In this document: positions 36,184 through 44,190 of the stretch, piece by piece | Numbering within the stretch: the first letter of the stretch is position 1 | Layout of the letters: each line of letters opens with the position of its first letter | Program-made: the position numbers and the translations under genes | Notes under the pieces: model-generated | Databases searched by the model: none | Seen by the model: the letters and a program-made list of their open reading frames with translations, nothing else | What the model was told of the DNA's origin: nothing | Origin: an uncultured Cellulophaga sp. | Lineage (GTDB): Bacteria > Bacteroidota > Bacteroidia > Flavobacteriales > Flavobacteriaceae | DNA length: 51,739 bases | NCBI GenBank assembly: GCA_947491225.1 | Contig: CANLIE010000023.1 | Coordinates: forward strand, 1 to 51,739 | Direction: 5' to 3'

Positions 36184-36201
36184 GCAAGTTTCGGGTTTTA
36201 T
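36184..36201. repeat. CAAGTTTCGGG-type short repeat, copy 1
   Basis: GCAAGTTTCGGGTTTTAT, immediately before the alkylation-repair operon. Nearly the same sequence occurs at 39379-39396 and 42734-42751; see the finding on this repeat. Confidence 0.55.
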
Positions 36202-36247
36202 CGAAATAAAATCAATTCTATTTTTGCTGTTATATAATTTGAGTTTA

Positions 36248-37108
36248 ATGAACGAAAAAGAATCCATTAATTATGAACGTATAGCAGAAGCTATCGATTA
36301 TATACAGCTGAATTTTAAAGAACAGCCAAGTCTTAAAGAAGTTGCAGATAAAGTTAATTTGAGTCCTCATCACTTTCAACGACTTTTTACAGATTGGGCA
36401 GGTGTAAGCCCAAAAAAGTTTTTACAATATATTAGTATTCAACACGCAAAAAAAATTCTACACAATTCACAATCTACACTATTTGATGCAGCTTTTGAAA
36501 CGGGACTTTCGGGTACGGGAAGATTGCACGATTTATTTATGAAAATTGAAGGAATGACGCCTGGGGAATACAAAAATAAAGGAGAAAGCCTTTCTATAAA
36601 TTATAGCTATTTCGACACGATATTTGGAAGAATATTGATTGCATCAACCCATAAAGGAATATGCTATATGGGGTTTTCAGATGAAAACAATGATGCACTA
36701 TCCGAATTAAAAGGACGTTTTCAAAAAGCGACACTGATTCATCAAATAGATGCAATTCAAGAGAACGCAATGATAATTTATACTAAAGATTGGAGTAAAA
36801 TGAAACAGATTAAATTTCATTTAAAAGGATCGGAATTTCAACTCAAAGTATGGGAGACACTTTTAAAAGTTCCTCTTGGAAATTTGGCAACCTATAGGGA
36901 TATTGCGAAAGAAATCAAAAATCCTAAAGCTATACGAGCGGTAGGCACTGCTATAGGTAGAAATCCTGTAGCATGTCTTATTCCTTGTCATAGAATTATT
37001 CAATCGTCAGGATTAATTGGAGGTTATATGTGGGGAACAACCCGTAAAGCTGCATTAATTGGATGGGAAGCTGCTAATAGCAATATTCAAAATATAGGTG
37101 CAAAATAA
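36248..37108 (+). CDS. AraC HTH - O6-methylguanine methyltransferase fusion (Ada without its zinc domain)
   Basis: 286 aa from the ATG at 36248 (MNEKESINYERI); the TTG-opened frame goes back to 36224 but is less likely. Residues 5-100 are AraC-type HTH (two helix pairs, LKEVADKVNLSPHHFQRLFTDW, split as LKEVADKVNLSPHHF and RLFTDW), and 108-286 are methylated-DNA-protein-cysteine methyltransferase with the acceptor in PCHRI (C247) and RAVGTAIGRNP before it. In E. coli Ada a zinc/methyl-phosphotriester domain precedes AraC; here it is absent, but a stand-alone Ada zinc domain is encoded in the same operon at 38167. It repairs O6-methylguanine and probably activates the operon. It overlaps the next gene by one base (TAATG). 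Confidence 0.88.
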   Translation: MNEKESINYERIAEAIDYIQLNFKEQPSLKEVADKVNLSPHHFQRLFTDWAGVSPKKFLQYISIQHAKKILHNSQSTLFDAAFETGLSGTGRLHDLFMKIEGMTPGEYKNKGESLSINYSYFDTIFGRILIASTHKGICYMGFSDENNDALSELKGRFQKATLIHQIDAIQENAMIIYTKDWSKMKQIKFHLKGSEFQLKVWETLLKVPLGNLATYRDIAKEIKNPKAIRAVGTAIGRNPVACLIPCHRIIQSSGLIGGYMWGTTRKAALIGWEAANSNIQNIGAK

Positions 37109-37821
37109 TGAAAGATATAGAATCAAAACTTGATACTGTTAATTGGCAATCTATATCAGAATCAATGAACGAAAAAGGATATGCGGTTATTCCTAATATA
37201 CTATCAGAAAATCAATGTCAGCAACTTATTAGTAATTATTATACTGAAAATTTATATCGTAAAACGGTAGTAATGGAACGTTACCGTTTTGGATTAGGCG
37301 AATACAAATACTATGACTATCCTTTACCAGAAATTATCCAAACCATAAGAGAAACAATATATTTTAAATTAGCACCAATAGCCAACCTATGGATGAAAGT
37401 TTTAAAAATAGAAAAAACATTTCCTGATACACTTAAAGAGTTACAAACACTTTGCCATCAAAACAATCAGCTAAAACCAACACCATTGATTTTAAAATAT
37501 GGAAAAGGAGGTTTTAATACCCTGCATCAAGATTTATATGGTGAGGTATATTTCCCGATACAAACGGTATTGTTCTTAAATGAATCTGATAAGGATTTCA
37601 CAGGTGGAGAATTCGTCTTGACCCAACAAACGCCAAGAGCACAATCTAAAGCCATTGTATTAAAACCAAAAAAAGGCGATATGCTTATTTTTACCACTAA
37701 TTTTAGACCGGCCAAGGGGGTAAAAGGCTACTACAGGGCGAATATGAAACATGGCGTAAGCGAGGTACATAATGGGGAACGGCATACCTTGGGTATTATT
37801 TTCCACGATGCAACCAATTGA
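37108..37821 (+). CDS. 2OG-Fe(II) oxygenase, putative alkylation repair
   Basis: A 237-aa dioxygenase. The iron and substrate-binding residues of the 2OG-Fe(II) fold are visible: HQD in FNTLHQDLYGE (about 134-136), the second His in MKHGVSEV (about 216) and the Arg in GERHTLGI (about 225). Before that, PIQTVLFLNE and GDMLIF are the core strands. It belongs to the group found in alkylation-repair operons next to AlkB, distinct from AlkB itself. It shares its start with the Ada-like gene's stop. Substrate unproven; oxidative removal of methyl groups is likely by context. Confidence 0.82.
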   Translation: MKDIESKLDTVNWQSISESMNEKGYAVIPNILSENQCQQLISNYYTENLYRKTVVMERYRFGLGEYKYYDYPLPEIIQTIRETIYFKLAPIANLWMKVLKIEKTFPDTLKELQTLCHQNNQLKPTPLILKYGKGGFNTLHQDLYGEVYFPIQTVLFLNESDKDFTGGEFVLTQQTPRAQSKAIVLKPKKGDMLIFTTNFRPAKGVKGYYRANMKHGVSEVHNGERHTLGIIFHDATN

Positions 37822-37870
37822 ACAATAGAGATAAACAATAAATAAACGACTAAAGAAGAAATAGAAAATT

Positions 37871-38170
37871 ATGGTTATAGAAAATTTAATGGCAATGTAC
37901 ATTACAGACGATGCTTCGTACACTACCTACAGAAAAAAAATGGTGCCTATATTGGAAAAACATGGTGGTGGTTTCGGTTATGATTTTAAAGTATCCGAAG
38001 TCCTTAAAAGTGAAGTAAATCAACCCATCAATAGAGTGTTTACCATTTACTTTAAAGATGAAGCTACTATGAACAGGTTCTTTTCGAATGAGGAGTACAT
38101 AAGTATTAAAAAAGCGTATTTTGAAAAAGCAGTTTCTTCCGTAGTCCAAATTGCGAAATACCAAAAATGA
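37871..38170 (+). CDS. DUF1330-domain protein
   Basis: A 99-aa protein with the ferredoxin-like dimeric alpha/beta-barrel pattern of DUF1330: ENLMAMYITDDASYTTYRK (about 4-22), KHGGGFGYDF (about 30-39), RVFTIYFKDEATMNRFF and YISIKKAYFEKA at the end. No catalytic residues known. Its stop overlaps the start of the Ada zinc-domain gene (ATGA), so translation is coupled. Role in the operon unknown. Confidence 0.82.
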   Translation: MVIENLMAMYITDDASYTTYRKKMVPILEKHGGGFGYDFKVSEVLKSEVNQPINRVFTIYFKDEATMNRFFSNEEYISIKKAYFEKAVSSVVQIAKYQK

Positions 38171-38412
38171 TTCAGCATAGTAACATAGAGGATAAACAGC
38201 TTTTTCATAAGATATGGCAAAAAGAGATTGCTTTTGGAGGCAACAAAAAGTTGAAAATCTATGGTACGCTGCATTGCAAATCAGGGAAACGAATGAAAAG
38301 GGAAAACCGTGTATTTTTCCCATCTATGGAAGAAGCGGAAAACCAAGGTTACAGACCGTGTGGACATTGTATAAAACCTGCCTATAAAAAATGGAAAAAT
38401 GGACTTGTTTAA
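38167..38412 (+). CDS. Stand-alone Ada-type zinc/methyl-phosphotriester domain
   Basis: An 81-aa protein similar to the N-terminal domain of Ada (Ada_Zn_binding). It shows LHCKSGKRMKRENRVFF (first ligand Cys, then the REN motif typical of Ada) and, after 20 residues, YRPCGHC (the last two ligand Cys). Compared with E. coli Ada only one Cys stands in the first pair (E. coli has C38 and C42), so three zinc ligands are visible. In Ada the first Cys accepts a methyl group from DNA phosphotriesters and turns the protein into an activator. Here that job is separated from the AraC-Ogt protein. It overlaps its two neighbours. Confidence 0.83.
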   Translation: MIQHSNIEDKQLFHKIWQKEIAFGGNKKLKIYGTLHCKSGKRMKRENRVFFPSMEEAENQGYRPCGHCIKPAYKKWKNGLV

Positions 38413-39004
38413 CTGGGATATAATCTCTAATCTTTTGCCTTATGATGGTGAAGTATATTATTATGGACAAGTACTCAATACACAAAGGTCACTGTACTAC
38501 TATCAACAATTATTACAACAGATAGATTGGAAAAACGACGAGGCCATTATTTTTGGCAAGCGCATCATTACCAAACGAAAAGTGGCATGGTATGGTGAAA
38601 AGCCTTTTGAATATACCTATTCCAAAACCACAAAATTGGCATTGCTTTGGACAAAAGAATTGTTAGAACTTAAAGCAATTGTAGAAGAAAATACAGGAGA
38701 GACCTTTAATTCTTGCCTACTAAACTTATATCACAATGGTGAAGAAGGTATGGCTTGGCACAGCGATGCCGAAAAGGATTTAAAAAAGAACGGAGCCATC
38801 GCTTCTTTAAGCTTTGGGGCTGCCCGCAAATTTTCCTTCAAGCATAAAGAGAACAAGCAAAAAATAGATGTGATTTTAGAAAAAGGAAGTTTGTTGGTCA
38901 TGAAAGGCACTACACAGACCCACTGGTTGCACAGATTGCCTCCCACAAAAAAAGTGATAACACCTAGAATAAATCTTACCTTTAGAACAATTATCGAACA
39001 ATAA
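38399..39004 (+). CDS. alkB: AlkB-like alpha-ketoglutarate-dependent DNA repair dioxygenase
   Basis: A 201-aa enzyme that removes methyl groups from 1-methyladenine and 3-methylcytosine. Iron ligands HSD (AWHSDAEKD, about 121-123) and a second His in THWLHRLP (about 179), 2OG-binding R and R in PRINLTFR (about 190-196), and the sheet NLYHNGEEGM / ASLSFGAARKF. It overlaps the Ada zinc-domain gene by 14 bases. Part of the alkylation-repair operon. Gene symbol by family; the chromosome may hold other copies. Confidence 0.87.
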   Translation: MDLFNWDIISNLLPYDGEVYYYGQVLNTQRSLYYYQQLLQQIDWKNDEAIIFGKRIITKRKVAWYGEKPFEYTYSKTTKLALLWTKELLELKAIVEENTGETFNSCLLNLYHNGEEGMAWHSDAEKDLKKNGAIASLSFGAARKFSFKHKENKQKIDVILEKGSLLVMKGTTQTHWLHRLPPTKKVITPRINLTFRTIIEQ

Positions 39005-39012
39005 ATAAAAAA

Positions 39013-39354
39013 ATGGAAAATAACAAAATCAATTTTATCGAGTTTCAAGCAACAGACTTAAAGGAAATCAAAAAATTCTATGGTAATACCTTTGGTTGGA
39101 TCTTTACGGACTATGGCGATACCTATTGCGATTTTCACGAAGCTGGAATTTCTGGTGGATTTGCTAAAACCAATGTGGTTACTACGGGAGGCACATTAGT
39201 CGTTTTGTACCATAACAATTTATCGCTTGCCATAGAAAATGTAAAGAAAAACGGTGGTAAAATTATAGTAGATATATTTTCTTTCCCCAGCGGTAGAAGG
39301 TTTGAGTTTATTGACCCTAGCGGAAATAAATTAGCCGTTTGGTCGGATAAATAA
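39013..39354 (+). CDS. VOC / glyoxalase-superfamily protein
   Basis: A 113-aa protein of the vicinal-oxygen-chelate fold: FIEFQATDLKEIKKFYGNTFGW (split as FIEFQATDLKEIKKFY, GNTFGW) at the start, GGTLVVLYHNNLSLAIE in the middle, and FSFPSGRRFEFIDPSGNKLAVWS (as FPSGRRFEFIDP, NKLAVW) at the end. Metal ligands are not clear. It follows alkB by 8 bases and is the last gene of the operon. It may protect against toxic aldehydes, but that is inferred. Confidence 0.85.
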   Translation: MENNKINFIEFQATDLKEIKKFYGNTFGWIFTDYGDTYCDFHEAGISGGFAKTNVVTTGGTLVVLYHNNLSLAIENVKKNGGKIIVDIFSFPSGRRFEFIDPSGNKLAVWSDK

Positions 39355-39378
39355 AAACTGAATGACATAATGAATATT

Positions 39379-39396
39379 ACAAGTTTCGGGCTTTAT
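39379..39396. repeat. CAAGTTTCGGG-type short repeat, copy 2
   Basis: ACAAGTTTCGGGCTTTAT directly after the alkylation operon, followed by two copies of CCCTWAAATTTTA (39421-39453, with a 7-base gap). Its head matches copies 1 and 3. Confidence 0.55.
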
Positions 39397-39646
39397 GCAG
39401 ATAACCCGTATAGTAATTTTCCCTTAAATTTTAGTAGTTTTGCCCTAAATTTTAATTGAATAAATAATGGGAAAATACAGAATTAAGTCGTATAAGTAGA
39501 GATTTGTAAAATATGAAATGCCAAATACTGATTCTTGCATATTGGTTGATGGTATGGTCGGTCTCGTTTAATTCTGTTTATTCGGCATACTGTTGGGACT
39601 GGTCTTCAAGAAGGCAGTAATGTAAAATAAGGAATCATCTGAATTA

Positions 39647-40765
39647 ATGATATATATAATTGGAATAAGTATAACATCCTTTCTGTTATTTGTTTTATTG
39701 ACAAAAAAACAAAAAAGCATTGCGGACAAGATTCTTTTTGGATGGCTTTTTGCAATTCTGATACAACTTGTCTTGTTCTCTGTAAAATCCTCAAATGAGT
39801 ATGTACGGTTTCCGTATATTCTCGGATTTGAAATTGCCCTACCTCTTTTACACGGACCTTTTCTTTTTCTTTATATAAAGTCACTCACATACAGAAATAT
39901 ATCATTCCGTAAAGTGCCTTTACATTTTATTCCCTACACTATAGCCTTCATACTAACAATCCCTTTTTTACTTCTTGGACAGGAAGAAAAAATATATGTA
40001 TATCAAAATGAGGGTGAAGGTTACAGGTTGATTGCAAGCATTATCTTACTTGGGATTATACTTTCCGGAATCATATACACTTTTATATCCCTCCGTGCAT
40101 TGATCAAACACAAAAGACGGATAAAAGACAATTTTTCCTATACTGAAAAAATTAACTTGGAATGGCTCTACCGGTTAGTCATTGGTTTATCGTGTATCTG
40201 GATACTTGTCATATTTGCTGATGATGAAATTATATTTTCTTCAGTAGTCTTGTTTGTAGTTTATATTGGTTACTTCGGGATTAAACAAGTTGGTATTTTT
40301 ACAAACCAACATGCAATGATAACATCTGAGATTTTGGAGTCATCAGAAACTATCGCAATTCCTCCTTTTGAAAATGTCAAATATGAAAAGTCTTCCCTTA
40401 CAGATGTTCAGTCTCAAGATATTCATAAAAGACTAAAGCTTTTAATGAAAGAAAAGAAACTTTATCTTATCCCAGAGCTGACTTTGGCTATGACATCCCA
40501 AGAACTTAACGTGCATTCCAACACACTTTCCCAGGTTATCAATACGGTAGAACAAAAGAACTTCTTTGATTACATCAATACGTTGAGGATTGAAGAGTTT
40601 AAAGAACGAATCACTCAACCGGATAGTCATAAATATACACTCTTGTCAATTGCATATGAGTGCGGGTTTAATTCAAAAACATCTTTCAATAGAAATTTCA
40701 AGAACCATGCCGGCAAATCTCCTTCCGAGTACCTTAAAGAAGTAAAATCGAAGCCCAGGGAATAG
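39647..40765 (+). CDS. Membrane-anchored AraC-family regulator
   Basis: A 372-aa protein with six or seven TM helices in the first 225 residues (IIGISITSFLLFVLLT, ILFGWLFAILIQLVLFSV, LLHGPFLFLYI, IPYTIAFILTIPFLLL, LIASIILLGIILSGIIYTFI, LVIGLSCIWILVIFA, VLFVVYIGYFGI). A linker leads to a C-terminal AraC HTH (about 270-365; LAMTSQELNVHSNTLSQVIN, then IAYECGFNSKTSFNRNFK). Such transmembrane AraC proteins sense a signal across the membrane. It precedes the hydrolase and outer-membrane genes on the same strand and could control them. Confidence 0.87.
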   Translation: MIYIIGISITSFLLFVLLTKKQKSIADKILFGWLFAILIQLVLFSVKSSNEYVRFPYILGFEIALPLLHGPFLFLYIKSLTYRNISFRKVPLHFIPYTIAFILTIPFLLLGQEEKIYVYQNEGEGYRLIASIILLGIILSGIIYTFISLRALIKHKRRIKDNFSYTEKINLEWLYRLVIGLSCIWILVIFADDEIIFSSVVLFVVYIGYFGIKQVGIFTNQHAMITSEILESSETIAIPPFENVKYEKSSLTDVQSQDIHKRLKLLMKEKKLYLIPELTLAMTSQELNVHSNTLSQVINTVEQKNFFDYINTLRIEEFKERITQPDSHKYTLLSIAYECGFNSKTSFNRNFKNHAGKSPSEYLKEVKSKPRE

Positions 40766-40923
40766 GTTTCATCCCCCATACCAATGGCTCGTTTCGCAAG
40801 TAATTCGACATCAGTAAGTTAAAAAAATTGCTTAAATCTCATTAATAGGTTTCACTTTTCATTTTGGGGCGATTGACAAACATAAACTGTTGATTTTTGC
40901 ATCAAATTTTAAACTTTAAAAAT

Positions 40924-41952
40924 ATGAACTTAAAAACTCTGACTGTTGCAGGATTGGCATTTATCCTATTGTTATCCTGTGAAAAAGAGATTGAGATTGG
41001 TGAACCAGGCAACTTGGTGCCAATGACCGTAGTGGAAGATCTAGGTCTTCCTTCAATAAATATTAATGGTGCAAAACTCCACTCACAGGTATTTGGCCCT
41101 GAAGATGGTACCCTAATTATTTGCATTCATGGTGGGCCGGGTGGAAATTTTCAATATTTATTGAACTCAAAAAGTCTTGCGGAAAAAGGTTATAGAGTGG
41201 TTTTCTATGACCAAAGAGGTTCCGGATTATCAGAACGCTTCGATAAAGAATGGTATTTGAGCCATGGCAAGAATTCCATAAATGAAACTTTCTATAAAGA
41301 CTTGCAAGGAGTTATTGACTATTATAGAACAGATACTTCGCAAAAAGTGGTTTTGTTGACCCAGTCTTGGGGCTCAATGCTCGCCACAGGGTTTGCCGGC
41401 AAATATCCCAATACCATACAAGGGTTAATACTTGCCGAGCCAGGAGGGTTTAAATGGAATGATGTTGAGGACTATGTCGATGATTCCCAATCATTTAAAA
41501 TATGGAGCGAAGCTTTAAATGACGCAACTTATCTAGACCAGTTTATAACAGGAAAAGAAAATCAACATAACATTCTCGACTATAAAATGGCCTTGGCAAC
41601 AACCAGCAATGACATCACTGGCGATATAACTTCCGATTTGGGAACCAACGGCACTTTTTACAAATCTACTCGTGATGGTGCAGTGATAAGTGCTGCCATG
41701 TTTGAAGTTGGAGAAAAATACAAACCAGATTTTTCAGAAGGTATTTCCCAATTCAATAGTAAAGTTCTTTTTTTCTATAGCAGCAATAATAAAGCTTATC
41801 CCGACAGTTGGGCAGAAAAAATATCCTCGGTTTTTATAAACAAAGAAGTGGTAAAAGTGAACAATGTGGGACATTCTGGCATGTTTGACCAGATTGATGT
41901 CTGGACAAATTTTACCGAACCCAAAGTAATTGAATACTTAAATGGTCTATAA
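40924..41952 (+). CDS. Alpha/beta hydrolase lipoprotein (prolyl aminopeptidase-like)
   Basis: 342 aa with start ATG at 40924 (MNLKTLTVAG); an upstream TTG is less likely. A lipobox-like LLLSC at 15-19 suggests a lipid-anchored protein. Motifs: oxyanion HGGPG at 69-73, nucleophile S148 in LLTQSWGSM (G before Q replaced by Thr, a change from the normal GxSxG), and catalytic His in NVGHSGMF (about 317). HGGPG is typical of proline iminopeptidase-type enzymes. Possible role in peptide or ester uptake; the substrate is unknown. Next gene starts 22 bp later. Confidence 0.83.
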   Translation: MNLKTLTVAGLAFILLLSCEKEIEIGEPGNLVPMTVVEDLGLPSININGAKLHSQVFGPEDGTLIICIHGGPGGNFQYLLNSKSLAEKGYRVVFYDQRGSGLSERFDKEWYLSHGKNSINETFYKDLQGVIDYYRTDTSQKVVLLTQSWGSMLATGFAGKYPNTIQGLILAEPGGFKWNDVEDYVDDSQSFKIWSEALNDATYLDQFITGKENQHNILDYKMALATTSNDITGDITSDLGTNGTFYKSTRDGAVISAAMFEVGEKYKPDFSEGISQFNSKVLFFYSSNNKAYPDSWAEKISSVFINKEVVKVNNVGHSGMFDQIDVWTNFTEPKVIEYLNGL

Positions 41953-41974
41953 ATCAATCAAAAAACGAACTAAG

Positions 41975-42658
41975 ATGGTAAGAAATTTATTTATAGTGTT
42001 ATTATTAACACTGACCTCCCTATACAATACTGCTGTTTCACAAACATTAAACTGGACTACACTGGATAATACTAATACCAAGCATATTTTGAATGTTAAT
42101 TTTGGTTTAGATTATTCCGTTTCTTACGGTATTGGTTATGGATATAAACTGGACACAAAGCTACCTATTGTTTTAAATGCAAACTTCTCGTTGCCTTCAG
42201 GGGAAAATATATTTGACGATTTTAAAACAAAATTAGGAGGACAAGTAAATTTATTGAATATGTCAAATTTTATTGGTTCTGTTTCTGTTTTCGGTATTTA
42301 CAGAAGATATGAAAACCAACTCGTGCGGCTTCAAAATTTTGGAAGCGAAATGAGAGGCGCCTTCGGTTACTACAAACCGAAATGGTTTGTAGCCGCAGAA
42401 GTAGGTTTTGATAAAGCAATTGTTACACATTTTAAGCATTCTAAAACGTATAGGGAAACTATTTTTTTAGATGTAAAAGATGGGTGGTATGAACCTGCCA
42501 CTGGCGGGAACTTCCTCTATGGTATTCAAACTGGTTATTCCTTTAAAAAGTCGGATTTGACACTTAACATTGGTAAGGTAACTACTCAGGATTTCAAGAC
42601 TACTCCTTTGGTTCCTTATTATCTGATGCTAGGTTACAATTACAGAATAACACACTGA
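41975..42658 (+). CDS. Exported protein of probable outer-membrane type, unknown family
   Basis: 227 aa from the ATG at 41975 (MVRNLFIVLLLT), which follows the stop of the hydrolase by 22 bases; the longer frame to 41942 would overlap it. A signal peptide (about 1-22, ending AVSQ) precedes many alternating strands rich in Tyr, Phe and Gly (SVSYGIGYGYKL, VAAEVGFDK, FLYGIQTGYSFK, YYLMLGYNYRI), as in small outer-membrane beta barrels. No family recognised. Likely co-transcribed with the hydrolase. Confidence 0.7.
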   Translation: MVRNLFIVLLLTLTSLYNTAVSQTLNWTTLDNTNTKHILNVNFGLDYSVSYGIGYGYKLDTKLPIVLNANFSLPSGENIFDDFKTKLGGQVNLLNMSNFIGSVSVFGIYRRYENQLVRLQNFGSEMRGAFGYYKPKWFVAAEVGFDKAIVTHFKHSKTYRETIFLDVKDGWYEPATGGNFLYGIQTGYSFKKSDLTLNIGKVTTQDFKTTPLVPYYLMLGYNYRITH

Positions 42659-42733
42659 TTATTAATTGTATAACTGAATTTATTTTATGCATAAAGAATG
42701 AATTTCCAAAGACCTTTCATAATATTACATTAT

Positions 42734-42751
42734 AGCAAGATTTGGGTTTTA
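42734..42751. repeat. CAAGTTTCGGG-type short repeat, copy 3 (diverged)
   Basis: GCAAGATTTGGGTTTTAA, followed by ATCCTAAATTTTAAAA at 42778-42792. It differs from copy 1 at three positions and stands just upstream of the SDR gene. Confidence 0.45.
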
Positions 42752-42807
42752 AACGCATCCCTCGCAGCGTAATTTTATCCTAAATTTTAAAATAACATAA
42801 CAAACCT

Positions 42808-43539
42808 ATGGAAAAATTACAGAATAAAACGATCCTTATTACAGGAGCCAATAGAGGCATTGGAAAATCATTGGTAAAAGCAGCTCTTGCCAAAGGAGCG
42901 AGTAAAATCTATGCTACAAGTAGGGATTTGAACAATCTGCCAGATTTTGAAGACAACAGAGTTATACCCCTTAAGCTCGACATTACGGACAACAATCAAA
43001 TTAAGCACATTGCAGCAAAAGCTTCAGATACACAAGTACTCATTAACAATGCGGGGATATTAAATTCCGGTACCGTTTTGGATGGAGATATGGAAGGCAA
43101 ACAAAAAGATATGGAGGTTAACTATTTTGCCACTATAAATATGATGCGCGCCTTTGCTCCTGTTTTGGAAAAAAATACACCAGCTCGTATCGTAAATGTG
43201 GCATCGATTGCAGCGTATTCTCCACTTCCTTTTATTGCAGGTTATGCAGCCTCCAAAGCTGCTTTATTTTCAGCAACACAGGCTGTTAGGATTGAGTTGG
43301 CTAAAAAAGGAATAACAGTTCATGCCGTAAATCCTGGTGCCATTGATACTGATATGAATAAAGGTAGTGAGATGGAAGGATTGGGAGATCCTGATGTTAC
43401 TGCAAAGTCAATTTTAGACGAAGTGGAAAATGGAACCTTAGATATTATTCCTGATGATATGGGTAAGGGTATGTACAACACTTGGCGAGAAGAGCCTTCA
43501 AAATTAGCAGCTATTTTTCATGATATGTATCATGGGTAA
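42808..43539 (+). CDS. Short-chain dehydrogenase/reductase (SDR)
   Basis: A 243-aa classical SDR: nucleotide-binding TGANRGIG at 12-19, NNAG at 80-83, catalytic S133, Y146 and K150 (YAASK), and the PGAIDTDM box after. An NAD(P)-dependent oxidoreductase of unknown substrate. Single gene between a CAAGTTTCGGG-type repeat and a region of decayed genes. A hairpin (ATTAAGGATAT / ATATCCTTAAT, 43562-43598) behind it may act as terminator. Confidence 0.9.
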   Translation: MEKLQNKTILITGANRGIGKSLVKAALAKGASKIYATSRDLNNLPDFEDNRVIPLKLDITDNNQIKHIAAKASDTQVLINNAGILNSGTVLDGDMEGKQKDMEVNYFATINMMRAFAPVLEKNTPARIVNVASIAAYSPLPFIAGYAASKAALFSATQAVRIELAKKGITVHAVNPGAIDTDMNKGSEMEGLGDPDVTAKSILDEVENGTLDIIPDDMGKGMYNTWREEPSKLAAIFHDMYHG

Positions 43540-43561
43540 AAAATAAGAATACGTGTATTTA

Positions 43562-43598
43562 TATTAAGGATATTCGGTTTATACCAAATATCCTTAAT
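43562..43598 (+). terminator. Hairpin behind the SDR gene
   Basis: Arms ATTAAGGATAT (43562-43572) and ATATCCTTAAT (43588-43598) with a 15-base loop. No strong T-run follows, so the terminator role is uncertain. Confidence 0.45.
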
Positions 43599-43636
43599 TA
43601 CATAAACGACGATACAATAAAATTGACGTAAATAAT

Positions 43637-43860
43637 ATTTACCCATAGAACAGGAAAACATATTAAGATAGGCAATTCTAAGATCTATTTTGAAGAAATT
43701 AATTGGCAAGCCATTGGAACACCTTGTTACTTTTACACGGGGATTCGGAAACATTCCTTTTTCCGGGCATGAAGTTTATGCAGAACAAAAAATTGTTTGT
43801 GTGAAACTAATAAATGATTTTTTGGAAGGCAGAAAACACAAAACAAACCAAAAAATATAA
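43637..43860 (+). pseudogene. Remnant of an alpha/beta hydrolase gene
   Basis: No intact frame exists, but pieces in different frames add up to an alpha/beta hydrolase. One frame gives a typical start after the signal region (TGKHIKIGNSKIYFEE, 43651-43698). A second gives the strand and oxyanion part (TLLLLHGDSETFLF, near 43720-43765). The third gives EVYAEQK and the family-like C-terminus (VKLINDFLEG, to 43860). At least two frameshifts and a large internal deletion are needed. Evidence is from similarity of short pieces only. Confidence 0.4.
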
Positions 43861-43864
43861 TCGT

Positions 43865-44190
43865 ATGAAAAAAATAATAGTAGGAACGTTACTTTTTATT
43901 TAATAACTTTTATCATCCAATCGACCTCACACTTTGTAGTCAATGCAAAACATTACGCTTCCGTTTCCTTTACCCGGGAAGAGGTCATTTTTCCTTTGGG
44001 GTTCTTAACAATGACCTTACAAGGTATTGCTCTTTCATTTTTGTTTAACCTGTACAGTAAAAATGAATACACTATAAAAAAAGGACTCTTCTTTGGTTTA
44101 CTAATGAGTGCATTATTTGTGAGTTATTCCATATTGGACTACCTAATAAATTTGGAACTTAAGTCCTCGGAAAACAACCTTGGTTCTTGA
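43865..44190 (+). pseudogene. Small three-TM membrane protein gene with a T-run frameshift
   Basis: ATG at 43865 opens MKKIIVGTLLFI and stops at 43901-43903. The next frame continues directly with LITFIIQSTSHFVVNAKHYA, then TM helices (LTMTLQGIALSFLFNLY and GLFFGLLMSALFVSYSILDYLI) up to 44190. Adding one T to the run at 43893-43897 joins both into about 108 aa. Its 3' end overlaps the truncated TPR/PD40 gene on the other strand, so the last residues may be foreign. Family unknown. Confidence 0.5.

Noticed and set aside
36224-36247. Upstream TTG start of the AraC-Ogt protein
   Set aside because: The extra residues are hydrophobic and unlike AraC starts, while ATG at 36248 gives a natural N-terminus.
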